From Hirudo medicinalis (lineage: Eukaryota; Annelida; Clitellata; Hirudinida; Hirudinidae), in contig MPNW01000122.1 in the NCBI GenBank assembly GCA_011800805.1, positions 160,386 to 224,385 on the forward strand: a stretch of 64,000 nt of DNA, read 5' to 3'. Under the pieces are notes generated by a model that worked only from the letters and a program-made list of their open reading frames with translations, had not been told where the DNA came from and ran no database searches. Numbering within the stretch: position 1 is the first letter of the stretch; every line of letters begins with the position of its first letter. The translations under genes and the position numbers were made by a program. Shown here piece by piece: positions 32,252 to 43,989 of this stretch.

Positions 32252-35200
32252 TTAATTTGCAACTAACTTTGGCTGGATTTCAACTGAAAATGGATCTTCA
32301 ACAGTGCCCTCATTTATTCTTAACAATTCAACTGCATTCCTTTACAAATTACATTATTATATGAACAAACTCTTAAATTGTTGAAGTGTTTATTTTTAAA
32401 ATGCCATGGGTTAAAAATGTTTTATCTGGATATAAAATCAATTAGTTCAACAAAATATCAAACTAACCATGCTATCATGAGTCCATTATCAGTACAGAGG
32501 TGAGCAGGTGGGCAAATGACATTACAGTTGAAATGGCTGCACATAGCTGACATCAACTTCCTTGCAAACATGTTGCTTGCCACTCCTCCAGATATCACCT
32601 GAGTTGATCAGGTCAAATGATTTCAAAATAAGTTTGAGATTCTGTTCATGAATGATTGTGCAACATTGTAAAGAATACTGATTTCAAAATGTTGCCAACA
32701 ACTTAACTTTAGGCAGAGATAAAGTGAAATACAAAATTGCCAAAACACACATTCAGAATAGCTTTTATTTGAAACAAAATGTACTTATTTAAAAACCTTC
32801 TAAATAAAAAAAATATGAAGCAGTGACCATCAAAAGCTGCTCAAACCAGTTCAGCCATCGCAGAACAACAAAATAAAAGCAGAAGCAAAAGCTCACTAAA
32901 TTGTTCGGGATGCTGCTCGAGGTGTGCAATAACTTTTTCATCTCACAGAAGAGCAGAGCCCTCTGCAGCCTCTTGGCAATGTGAAGGAATATTGAGTACT
33001 GGAAACTGGCACAAAAGTCAGCCAAGTTGTTGATGTGGCCAGTTCCAATTGGAAGGCCTAACTGCAAGGAATGGTAAACTTGTGAGGGTCTCGATTTACA
33101 TTAATATGTATTAATTCTTCAAATTTAAAGTCATTTACAATAATGCTGCTGTAAAGCATTATTATCTATTCATTTTGATATGACAATCACTGTACAGTGC
33201 ATCAATATAATTATTCATCAAACCACACGTAATCGTGAAGCAGCCAAAACAAACAAATAAAAAGACCTTGTTTCTCTTCCTCCATTTTAATAACGTGCAT
33301 TGCCCAGGATTTGAGTCCTGAGAAGCTGAAGTTGCAGTCAGGAATCGCAGGCATCACATGACAAGAGGGAAAGGCTTCAGGATTTCCTGATTCTGCCACT
33401 TTTTCCAGTGACCTTCCCCCACTCAAACCCTTGCATTCAGGAAGGTCCTTCAGTCTAAGTCTTCTGGCAACCTGCAATTTTAAACTGACTGATGAATTTT
33501 ATGATATTTATAATTATTTATTTATTAATTACAATGGTTGTAGCAATAAATGCATGCTGAAATTTTAATAAACGGAGTTGAATACTTTCAAGAATTGCCA
33601 GATTTGAGTTTGAATGGTTTTTAAAAGAACATTAAAAAAATGTTGACAGCTCATTGAAAATGTTGGTATTTCACTTAAAATGTTGATATCTCATTATTGA
33701 TCAATGAAATAAAAACAAATTCAAATTGAACCCTTAAAATCCTATGAATAAACATTACAGCTTCCACTTATTAATATCCAAATGAATCTTTATCCAAAGA
33801 ATGCATAATTGATACTATTAAAGAGCTCGCATTGGCTTAAAATATCCTACAGTATATCATATAAAATCTCTTCGATAATCTATAGTCATATCCATATCCA
33901 TAGGCGTGCAGGTTGGCCGAATGGGTTGCGTTCCTTCATGCGGTCGTAATAGCAACAGTCGTAATGTGTCGCGTTCGCAACCCAGCCTGCACCGCCAGGG
34001 AGCGCCCTGGGGTAGGGGCGCTATATAAATGGTAGATCGATTAAAGCGCCTTCACATTCCATTGGGATACAAAAGGCACTTAAAATATTGGCTAAATACA
34101 CATATCCTATGATGCCCCAAAATATCTTGCCTCTCTACTTGATAAAATCACAACTTTTATCTGGACAAGCCCCCTTTTGCTCTTCATGTCATCCCATGTT
34201 CCTGTCCCGAGGTCCCACAGCATTAAGTTTGGGGACTGCTCCTTCTACCTCAATGGTCCTAGAACGTGGAATGCCCTCCCATTCATTCTCTTAATTGCAT
34301 TCACTGCCTCTGAGTACTGCTCTCATTTGTGGCAGTGCCTCGGCATCCGAAAAGGATGTGTAAGGCACTCTAAATATCGGCTGATTGCAATTGTATCGTT
34401 GCAGCACCATATTATAAGTATTAATTATTGTTGCATTAATTGTTATTAATGACTTACAAGTCGCATTATTAAAAGTAACGTCAACCTTATCGAAGGCTTC
34501 TCCAGGAGCATCATGAAGACTCTTCCCAAGAAGAAGGAAGTCGTTTGGTTGCCTAGCGACCCCCAGTAAACAGTTTCCACCGCTGATCAGCAGCACGAGG
34601 TATGGGAACGGCACGCTTGGAAGGAATACATTGTTTTATTCGTGGAGTATTATTTATTTAACACATTGTTTATTTGTGAAATGTTTCTCATCATAACAAC
34701 AAACCAAGCTTTCATTTTGAAAAATTTACAAAAAATAATTACATCTTTTATAAAAAATAAAAATCGAATAAATCATTAGAAAAAATAAACAAAAGACTGT
34801 TTTTGTTTTTTTAAAGCATAAGAAACATTGATTTACATCAAAATAAAAAAAAGTAAAAATATTGAAACATCATGAATGAATAAACAGTAATTAATTAATT
34901 AATTAGTGAAACTAAACAACAAATAATAAGATATCATAAATTTATTGCTATAACATCCACCTCTACACCTATCTCTTTATTGATAATGTATTCAGCAATT
35001 TTTAGTTTATTTCATCCATGAGATCCTCTGACATAAATATACTTTTCACATTAATGCCAAATTGGGTTTCAATTCTGAACATTGTATGACATTGTCCAAA
35101 GATGATTCACAAATGCTGAACAAAGCAAGTTTAAGAGAATATTTATTTAATGTTAACTACGAATTAATGTACGTAATACTGTCAATTAATAACATTAGTT

Positions 35201-36264
35201 GTCAGCAAATGCTCACTCGAACTCGTATCTTGGCATCAAGGCATGTGCCTCCATGTGGTGAATTGGCAGGAATGGCATCCTATGCAAAGATTTATTGAAA
35301 TATTTAATTATATTATTTTCACTTTTCCTATCTCATTATATAATTGATGTCACTAACAAGACATAAGTAATCAATTGCTAAATGCTTTAGTACCATAAAT
35401 ATTTATTATTGATAATTATAATAGAATTACATGCTGGCATTAATTTCTACTAAAATCATGCTGCTTCACAAAAAATAACATCAGCAATGAATGCCCTAAG
35501 AATAACATCATTCAACAACCATAACAACCATGCAACAATCAATTCAACTTCTGAATAAATTAAAACTTAAAGCTGACTTGTATTCAGTGATGAGTTGTTT
35601 TGAGTAATTTAGACCAACTTCAAGACAAGCGGCCAAACCAGGTTTTACTGTGGTGGCCAGTATATCAATGTCCTGGTCAAAATGTATGAATGGATTTTAA
35701 GTGGTCAAAATCTCTTGCAAAAAACCATCTTAATATTGCCTATTATTTTTTTCAAGATGCCTAAAGTTTTCAAGCCTAAAAATTCCAAATTTATTATTAT
35801 TGCTTCATCACATTTCTTGACTTTTGTAATCATTGTCAACATTTATTATTAGATGTAGTCTTTGAAAAAAAAATATGGGAATCTTACTTCTAAGCCCAAA
35901 TTCGCCTCATTTAGTGCACTCTTGATAACATCTTCAATATTTTTCTTATGCAATTCCATTGCAACTGGTGGGTTGATACCTCCCGCCCTTAATGCAATTT
36001 ATAATAAAAGCATCATGCCACGTTTAAAGATTCTTTCAATCAAATAAATAAATAGCTATTAAAATGGCAAATTTCTCACTGGACATGGATGATCGTTTGA
36101 GAGTTCAACTGATTTGCTAGCAATTTGCCATCCTCTGTGATTATTGCTACACCAGTATCGTCGCAACTAGTTTCAATGCCAAGTATTTTTCGAGACAAAC
36201 ATCTCTTAGTCAAATAAGACAAATTCTTTGGATTGCTCAATAATCTACTATAACTAGAAATCAT
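32252..36264 (-). CDS. osgepl1: Mitochondrial tRNA threonylcarbamoyladenosine transferase (OSGEPL1/Qri7 type)
   Basis: Transfers the threonylcarbamoyl group to A37 of ANN-decoding tRNAs, in mitochondria for this subfamily. Nine exons: 36264-36080, 35987-35888, 35672-35578, 35279-35217, 34615-34486, 33471-33267, 33057-32897, 32598-32468 and 32339-32252. Every phase agrees; the total is 386 codons including stop (about 385 residues, normal length). Motifs in order: [15 protein letters not shown] (nucleotide-binding start), [23 protein letters not shown] (metal-binding HxxxH), [27 protein letters not shown] and [11 protein letters not shown] (metal-binding Asp). A basic leader with Ser/Arg before the domain fits a mitochondrial targeting sequence. 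The family SGGH motif reads SGGN here. The donor of exon 6 (GTCTTT) is weak. SINE and LINE fragments sit in the fifth intron. Confidence 0.95.
33904..34099 (+). repeat. SINE family A, most complete copy
   Basis: The tRNA-like head begins GTGCAGGTTGGCCGAATGG (A-box like) and ends GCGTTCGCAACCCAGCCTGC (B-box like). GTGCAGG (33906-33912) pairs perfectly with CCTGCAC (33986-33992) as a 7-bp acceptor stem. The core follows (CGCCAGGGAGCGCCC, then GGGGCGCTATATAAATGG), forming a hairpin. The 3' module has GCGCCTTCACATTCC opposite AAAAGGCACT and ends TTGGCTAAATAC. It lies in intron 5 of the minus-strand OSGEPL1, in antisense. Confidence 0.9.
34105..34395 (+). mobile_element. LINE 3' fragment (RT C-terminus plus tail shared with SINE A)
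   Basis: The frame reads [12 protein letters not shown], then [16 protein letters not shown] and [14 protein letters not shown], the hallmark C-terminal segment of CR1/Jockey-like LINE reverse transcriptases (VPRTRT-x-YGDRSF-x-GPR-WNSLP). About 50 bases further on is GCAGTGCCTCGGCATCCG...GTGTAAGGCACTCTAAATATCGGC, which is the 3' module of SINE family A. Immediately upstream is a SINE A copy ending with the same module. It is a non-functional short fragment in an OSGEPL1 intron. Confidence 0.75.
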
Positions 36265-37629
36265 TACGACGAAGCATACGAACCTTCTTTATAATCGATA
36301 ATATGGTGACAACATAGACATTTTCACTGCTACTTTTATACTCATTTATGAATTTTCGAAATAAATAATATTTTATATTTTAACATTATAAATGTTAAAC
36401 AAAAAAACAAAATTAATATTGTGTTTTGACTTTTGCATTAAGTTTTTCAAGTAATTTTTCAATGAATTTGATTAAAAGCATAAGCGTACAACTTAAATTG
36501 CATCAAACATTTTTGTGCAACAAAGAATTTAATACTGGTTTATATCTGAGAAAAGTTTTTAAAAAATCCAAAATACGTGGTACAATCAGGATCCTAATCG
36601 TGAGCCATTCCTTAAATTATATGAAAAGAAATGAATAACAAATATTATCATTTTATTTATTTAAAGTCAAATGCATTCCTGATTTGGTATTTGTTTTGCG
36701 ATTATCGGTCTGCTCGGTTCGGCCGACGCTCTTGTGACAAGAATATGATTTCATTGCATTCCTTTATTCAAATTGCAGCCTCTTGAATTGCAAAGTATTG
36801 CAGCACCTTTTGTTTTTATAAAATAATTAAGAAGTAGAACAACTTTGTGTTATTCTATCCTGTTTCCAGTTGGCTTGTTAATAAAGATAACTAAATTTTG
36901 CATGAAAGTCATTGCTGGGAGTGATTAAGTTATCTCACATTATATTTTCGTAACATTATTTCTTATTTCATGTATGGTTAACGCCATTTTAAAGAATTTA
37001 ACTTCTTAAGGCTTGTTAAGGAAGTATTTGGAATATTGGAATTAACCCTAACCCTGAAGGTTTGTCTATTGCTTCTTAATGAGATGCAGCAGCTTAAGAA
37101 TGGTCTTAAAAACACTTTTTAAAAGAGGCAAATGTATGGTCTGAATAATTGCCTAGAGTTCTCAAAATTATTAAAAACCGTTCAAAAAGTTAAATCAGAT
37201 TAGGCCCTGCTGGGCAAAAATCGTTAATGTAAAGTTTTGAGCAAATGTCTTTATCGATTTTATTTATGTCTTTATTTATTTTATTTTTTTTTGCTCTTTT
37301 CCAAAGTTGTAATCTAAATATTATTTATTGTTATTCAGTAAATTTGCAATTGATGTGTCAAATAATTAAATGGCTTTTGTTTAATACATTTCACATTCTG
37401 TGATTGATATTGTTATGCAAGGCTTTATTGAAATTACATTGCTCATTTTTTTGGTTAAACACTTTATGATTTCTTTCTTGATAATAATTTCATGCAAAAT
37501 AGAGTATTCAGGAACGAAATTGCCAAATAAATGTTAAAACGTAATTATTTCTTTCAAGGCAGGCATTTTCTTCCAGCTTAATCTCCGGTTCAACCTTATG
37601 TGAAGAATGTCATGTGACATGAGGACAGC
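36265..37629. promoter_or_regulatory. Divergent intergenic between OSGEPL1 (-) and C3H3 gene (+)
   Basis: A 1.37-kb spacer between divergently read coding starts, probably holding both promoters. No TATA box or initiator can be assigned with confidence. Further 5' exons of the + strand gene may be hidden here, because its family normally has an extra N-terminal zinc domain. A two-unit telomere-like word (CCCTAACCCT, near 37050) looks like chance. Confidence 0.4.
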
Positions 37630-40600
37630 ATGAATCCCTCCATCCAATCAAAGGAAGCATCTTCTGCAAAGGACCTGCTACATCTTCCACCAAGGGAGAC
37701 CTCTCTTACCTCAATCTCTCAAGGCACTCCAAACAAGGGAGGAGTCACATCTTCCAATCAAAGGATTCTTCAACCGATGAAGTCAGCCATCAATGTCGTC
37801 AATGAAACCACCGCTCTGCCTGTCGTGACCTTACCTCCAAGTCTTCAGCACATGCTTTCGTCACCACTGTCACTGCCTTCGTTGTCGTCATCAACTCCAG
37901 ACAAACTTCAAGCTAATGGCAGACCTCCTGGACTCGCCCTCTGCCTGTCCAAATCAAATGCCAGACAACTCTTTTTATGTCTTCTTCAACAACAGCAACA
38001 AATTCAGTCTGGTATCAGTGCTTCTCTCAAGGTCAATGATCTCCTTCAAGGACACTTAACCGTAGAGAATCCCTCTGCACTTCCCCAAAATCATATCATG
38101 ACTTCAAAAGCATCTTTAACAACGTTCCTTCCAGCAACTAAATTGATTAAATCGAGTCAAGAAAAAGTTGTGCTCATGCCGCGAGGTGCTCAAAAATCTT
38201 TCCAGAGGGTGATATCGGTCCGCCCCATGTCAGACAACCTCTCACAGAAGTTGTTGAGTTCTTCCAATTCGTCGACAGTGACTTCTACCTCAAATAGTTC
38301 GTCTGTGATCATCGGCGCCAACGGCAACCAAGTCGGATTCTCCGGCAGTAGGGCACTCATTCGGTCGGATCCTTCCCTCGAGAAGCTGAGAGTTTCATCT
38401 GTCACAAGGAATTCCAGTGCTTTGAAGTCCTTGAAGCATCAGTCTCTGCCATCCACTTCTCAGGTTGAAGTTTGTAATGGAGAACTCCTTAAAAACTTTC
38501 CTGCCACAACCAAAGGTGTGCCAACAGCACAATCAGAAATCTCCACTCACAACAAATCTGCAACTATCAAGAAAAATAGCCTGCATCAGAAAATGGGCAT
38601 CGTGCACCTGATGGGAACTGACGGCTTGACCGTCAAGAAATGTTCGTCGTTGAAGCTTCATGATGCCAAATCAGAATCGAGAAAAGGACAAGCTCGACTG
38701 TCACACAACCCGTGCAGGTTCAACAGGTCGACTGTTAGCAGGTCTCTGATGTCCGACTTCCACCTTACACGAATTCCTGGCGAAGTGGAGGAAGACATAT
38801 CAGCTTATTCTCGTGGGTGTTGGTTTCATTCTCTAATGATTGTTTCACACTATTTACTTGCATTAATTGGGTTAGTTAATACAGGTTAACTCAATGGGTT
38901 GAGTTAAAGTGTATGATAGTAATGTCAACGGTCGTTATGAGTTGTGTTCGCAACCTGGCCTGCAACCCCTCGGATAAGGGGGCTGTATGAACGGTAGAGC
39001 GATTAAAAAGTGATGTTGCATCCTATTCGGAGGCATTCAAAAGACCGGCTAATTACAAGTACAAATTACTAATTATTCAGTAAGTTGGAATGATGATTTT
39101 ATGTTACAAAATGCTTCGATTCTTGTTAGAAGAGTGTTTTGTTGTAAATTATTATATTTATTATAAGTAACCTTCATCGTGTCATCGTCATCATGTCGTA
39201 TTGCTTTTGGTTATCTCTTGCCGTATTTGTTATCATAAGACATTGTTTGCAGGCTGTTTTGTGTTGTGAAGCACTTAAAAACATCTCAGTTAAATAATGT
39301 TAACATATTAGCAACGACATTAACTAGCTTAAAAGTTTTTAAGGAGTTCTCCATTACAAACTTCTTAACAAGTTGATGGGTCTTGAATGGTCACACTTGT
39401 TGGTTTCGAAGGTTTCATTTAATTTTCATTATCTTTGAAGTTTTGGAGAGCAGCTCGGACGGAGCAAACATTCCACCTTTCCACAGGAGGTTGTGGAATC
39501 TGAGTGTTGCCGAGACAATCGAAGACGAAGAGCCCTCGTGAGTGATGAGTTTTATGCTCTCGATGCATTTATCGACTTCGACCGCATTTATTGTACAGGT
39601 GGTGGGGTGTTTGTAGTTTCCATACATTTATCGATCAACCAAGACAACGATTTGTAGACAAAAATTCTCGTGACTCACACGTGTTGCTTTTTCATTAGTT
39701 TTGGAATTGTGTGATCAAATAGATTATTTGAATGAAATGGCAAGTTGGGGTGTTTCTTTGACTGGGTCTTGGTACCCAGTACAATCAAGTACAAGTAATC
39801 AGTTGATGTGTGCTGAAATTATCACCTGCTTGGAGGAAGTAACTTGTGGTAGTTTAGCATCTTGTAGTTTTAAAGTTTTACTAATAGCTTGTTTCTGTTT
39901 GTTTGGTTGTTAAGCACATTCATCATCAAGTGGCTTCTCTTTTAGTAGATATTTATATTTACAGAAAATAAAATTGCGTGATTTATGCCGACTTTATATT
40001 TTTTTATTTTTCTGTTTTAACTCTTCATAAACTAGTGCCCTGAAGTGCATTAAGTGCACTGACAGTCATCGTGGACTTGCATCTTCGAGAATTAGACAAG
40101 CAAAATATCAACGCCTCGTCAGAAGGGAGATGAAACGACTTCGTTCCTTGAGGAAAAGTCTTCGAGTGTACGAAGCGATCATTAGGCAGGACAAAATTCC
40201 TTCGCTAGAAGTATCACCCGCCATCAAGGACAACGTGGGAAGTCTCTGTACAAACACAGACGAAGATCTCTTAGGAAGTTCAAACACCTTGAGACGAGTT
40301 TTAAAGAATCTGTGAGTTGATGTTGTGTTGTGTTGACAATAATATCGAAGCATTAAACTTTCAGAGTTTTATTAAATTTTTGAACCTCTTGAAGGAAAAT
40401 ATGGATTGAAAATTTTAAATGCAAGTAATTTTGTGATCGCATTCAAGTAGTCTACAATTTAATTGAGTTTAAATTGATTTTATACAAGTTGACGCAGTAG
40501 GATTTTATAGTGTAGGAAGTAATGTGTTGAGGTCTGCCCACCTCATGACCTAGGTTAAAATGTTTATATTTAAACATCAAGTACTCGAGCTGGTTGAATG

Positions 40601-41040
40601 CATTTTGATGGGAAGGAGCAACACACATATCATCGTAATTATTATTATTTTTATTATTATTATTTTAGCCACTCTTTTGAGTGCCTTATGTGTCTGCATT
40701 GAGCGTGAAGGCACTGCAATTGTTCGACCATTTGAGTGGCGCCCCGCCCGAGGGAACTCCAGCGGTGCAGGCCGGGTTGCGAACACGTCATATAAAGACT
40801 GTTGCCGTTACTGCCTCATGCCGGAACACAACCTGTTGAGCTACCTGGCACACCATCGTTGTTGTTGATATTATTATATTTCCAGAAAGCATCAATTATT
40901 GCTCCCTATTCATGAGTCGCTTAATAAATCCTTGGTGAGCATCCTATTTGCTTTGCAAACCATTCCACATGCAACTCTAACTCTTTAATGTGTACTAGAA
41001 TTAGATAACAATATTACATTAGAAGTATTTATTATTATTA

Positions 41041-41102
<62 letters not shown>

Positions 41103-43989
41103 TAGTCTTAACATTGATAACTTCTGACCCATGCAATTTTGTTCGTCAAAGCAAGTGAAGGGCATACAACATTTTCCTTCCAATTCCTTGAACAATGAAT
41201 GGTGGATCTAAAAATAAAGAGATCAGTAATGCAAACGGATGCAAAATATCTTTTTAGGGCTTATAATCGATTGTTAATCTATCAACAATGTTGTTGTTGT
41301 TGATGGCAGTGCCTTAAAATCTCATGCTTCCAGGTGTGCATCACGTAGTTGCTCGAGCAGTAGTTTGAGGATGTGCCTGCACAAGGATGCTGAAGATGCT
41401 CCGTGCTTACAACCCTCCCTTCCTTACACCAACCACTGCAGTAGACGTAATGCCTTTTCATTTTGCAGTTTAATTGGTTATTTTTTTCATTTATAAATTC
41501 ATTTTCACCAAGAATGGAATTGATCAACTTCATGTCAATTTTTTTTACTTTTGTTCTTCTAAGCGATCGATTGGCTGACATTTTATTGGTTCTCGGCAGA
41601 CATAATGTACAGCGTAGACCAACAACTTTACACGTACTGCACAGAAAAGTGTCCGAACAATGTGCAATGCTGTGTTTCCGTTCTCAACTTCAAACCTGGT
41701 CCTCCACTCTGTCACAAACATCTTCACACAGAAGTGTGTTTGATCTTCAATCGTTTTATTTATTTCAGTTGTCGTTAATCATCATCACCATCATCACGGT
41801 CATCACATCTAACACCATGGGTGTTATCACTAACATCACTTCCACAACCACATTCACCATTTTCGTTAAAACTGCTCGCATCTCTATAAATTACCTACCT
41901 CTGATGGCTGAATTTAATCCTGAAAGGCGTTACGTCTAAAACAACAATAACGATAGTAATAACAATAATTTGTGAATTGAGGAATAAACTAATCTTTCAA
42001 GAAATCTTTATTTCTCTGCAGACAACCCGTAGTTCGTGTGCCGACGCGGTCAGTTCGGAAGCTTTATCAAAAAAGTCGCGAAAGAAATGCAGGACCGTGA
42101 ACCTGGGGAAGGCCCTCAAGAAGGGTAAAAGAAGGAAAACGAGCAGTGAGGAACAGATGCAGGTGCTTCATGTTGGGAATGATCGACTGGAGTCCGGGAA
42201 GGAATTTGTCTCCGATTCTGATCGCTGCGGTAAGTTGCTGAGTCCTCGAGTCGCTATTTTATGTTTAGCATAAATATTAGTAAATTTATGCCCTATTAAT
42301 ATATGTTATTATTAAGTATTATTACTAGCAATTTATATCCTTTTATACAATTTACATCAGTATTAAATTCCATTTTTTAATAAGTATTTTCTTAATTTTT
42401 CTCATTCGACGTTTAAGATGAGTCTTCCGAGCATGGCCCCGGCTTCGGCCGCCTCTCCTTAGAGCAAAGTCGAAGTATCATGTCGTCGGACGACCTCGCC
42501 AGTTCTGCCTTTGAATTTTCAAGTGACGTCCCCCAAGGCTTCTGCAAGGAGTCCTTCGACGAAGTTCTGTCCAGCGACTTCCTCGGAGGTCGTCGATTGA
42601 GAAGATTTAATAATCAATTGTTCAGTTTAATTCCTAGTTTTGAGTGGTGGGGATGTGATCGTCAGCTGAGATCGTTTGAAATTCATCAACATCAATTAAA
42701 AATGAATGATGAAACTTTTTAGTTTGGAACGGGAATTGTTCCATTTATGTAGTGCCAAGTACATGGCATCAAAGGCGCATTGTATTAACTGCTGGTTGTA
42801 TGGTAGCATAAATAAGTGGCACCTACTCTCGAGGGAGCAAGCTTCGTGATGCGAGCTGGGTTGCGAGCACAACGCACAAGGACTCTGCTCGGACAAGTTT
42901 CATTTGGTTGACATCATCAGTTGAATAATATTGTCAACGTAATGTGTTATCGGCTTGTTGTTGTTGTTGTTGTTGTTTAGTTAGTCGTATTTGATCTAAT
43001 GCAAGTAGCTATTAATTGATAAGTGGTAAGTGGTATTTCCATTAATTGGTAAGCTTCATTAGCTATTTTGAAATTTGTTTTGAATAGATTTTGATCTCCA
43101 CATCGATGCTTCGACCTGCTTCATGGACGCGCCCGACATTCAAGACGTCTTTGGGAAGCTTCCCTTAGAAGTGTTTGATCTTGGGTCGTCCAGTCTCAGG
43201 TTGACATTTCAGCTTCATTTTACATTTTCATGACATTTCACTGAAGTAATAATCACATTATTTATTGAGGCAATATTTGAGCAATTATTACCATCCTCAC
43301 CATCTCTCTCGCTGTTGTTAACATGAGATGGTCATTGCAAGGAATGGAACGAGGTAGTTAAGGTTTGAGTAACATCGGACCAACTAAATGACAGTTCAGA
43401 TTTGGATTCGTTCAGGATCTATTTATTCAAATTATTATCAGCTATGTGAGATATGTCTTCATGTGTAGATGATTTTTGTATTGTATTCACACGCATTGAA
43501 CGAGTGTTTACTTCTATCAATTAGAGAAATTACTTTATAAACATTAATATTAATGATATTAATCAATCCACACATCAAATGCATTAATCTAGTTTTCCTT
43601 TTAAAGCATTCATTCAACTTCTTGAGGTGGTTGATGGTCTGCAACATTTTTTAGAACTTTTTGTTTTGTTGGAGCAACAATATTGTGATGTGATGCAGTT
43701 ACATTATGTGGTTATATATTACTAAATACCAAAGATTTCAATAATTACATTTTTATTGGTTATTTCTTTTATTATTGTGTTGTTAATTGGTCATTAAAAT
43801 TTAATAATCATTATTCCAACATGTTGTTTTCAATTCCTTTGAATGAAATTTTAATTAAATAAATAAGGACTTAATTCTGTAATAAATAAATAAATCCACT
43901 CTTGAAGGCACTTCTAAAGAGTCCAAGTTCTGCTAAAATCCTAAGAAAAATTCCAATCCGTCGACCTCGCGATGCACGACGGCGATGAA
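37630..43989 (+). CDS. C3H3 zinc-domain chromatin protein, INO80D/KANSL2-like
   Basis: Exons proposed: 37630-38816 (Ser-rich, disordered, with a short poly-Gln), 40036 or 40066-40311 (basic helix RLVRREMKRLRSLRKSLRV), 41334-41446, 41600-41733, 42022-42229 (nuclear-localisation-like KKSRKKC, KKGKRRK), 42418-42588 and 43088-43199. All these phases agree. Exons 3 and 4 together give the zinc module: Cys-rich start, PCLQPSLPYTNHCSRHIMY, then YCTEKCPNNVQCC and PPLCHKHLH. This C-C-C-H type potential DNA-binding domain is found in INO80D (INO80 complex) and KANSL2 (NSL acetyltransferase complex); between these I favour INO80D because of the long Ser-rich and acidic tails. The last exon is uncertain: a basic tail (KIPIRRPRDARRR) ending in TGA at 43987-43989 fits in phase. 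A poly(A) signal AATAAA lies at 44650. The true N-terminus may lie upstream, and the start codon is provisional. Confidence 0.7.
38886..38907. repeat. Short perfect inverted repeat
   Basis: TTAACTCAA and TTGAGTTAA flank a TGGG loop, a 9-bp stem in the first large intron of the C3H3 gene. May be chance in AT-rich DNA. Confidence 0.4.
38925..39055 (+). repeat. SINE family A copy in intron
   Basis: Head end AACGGTCGTTATGAGTTGTG, GTTCGCAACCTGGCCTGCAA, GGGGGCTGTATGAACGGTAG, CGATTAAAAAGTGATGTTGC and TTCAAAAGACCGGCTAATTAC. More diverged than the copy at 33.9 kb and lacking part of the core. Confidence 0.8.
40660..40850 (-). repeat. SINE family A copy in intron, with ATT tract at its 3' side
   Basis: Minus strand: GGCAGTAACGGCAACAGTC, TTCGCAACCCGGCCTGCACC, GGCGCCACTCAAATGGTCG, GCAGTGCCTTCACGCTCAA, AAGGCACTCAAAAGAGTGGC, then an interrupted AAT tract (forward 40638-40665). 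This suggests that family A inserts are followed by ATT-type simple repeats. Confidence 0.8.
41029..41102. repeat. (ATT)n microsatellite
   Basis: About 24 ATT units with one GTT interruption, in an intron of the C3H3 gene. Confidence 0.97.
42738..42895 (-). repeat. SINE family B copy in intron
   Basis: Minus strand: head end TGCTCGCAACCCAGCTCGC, a diverged middle, then GCGCCTTTGATGCCATGTAC and TTGGCACTACATAAATGG. It lies in the intron between the exons ending 42588 and starting 43088. Confidence 0.7.
42955..42980. repeat. (GTT)n microsatellite
   Basis: Eight TTG/GTT units in an intron. Confidence 0.85.

Noticed and set aside
37045..37060. Interstitial telomere repeat
   Set aside because: Only two CCCTAA-like units, consistent with chance.
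41282..41727. Minus-strand frames opposite the C3H3 exons
   Set aside because: Shadows; the + strand has matching splice phases and a conserved zinc module.
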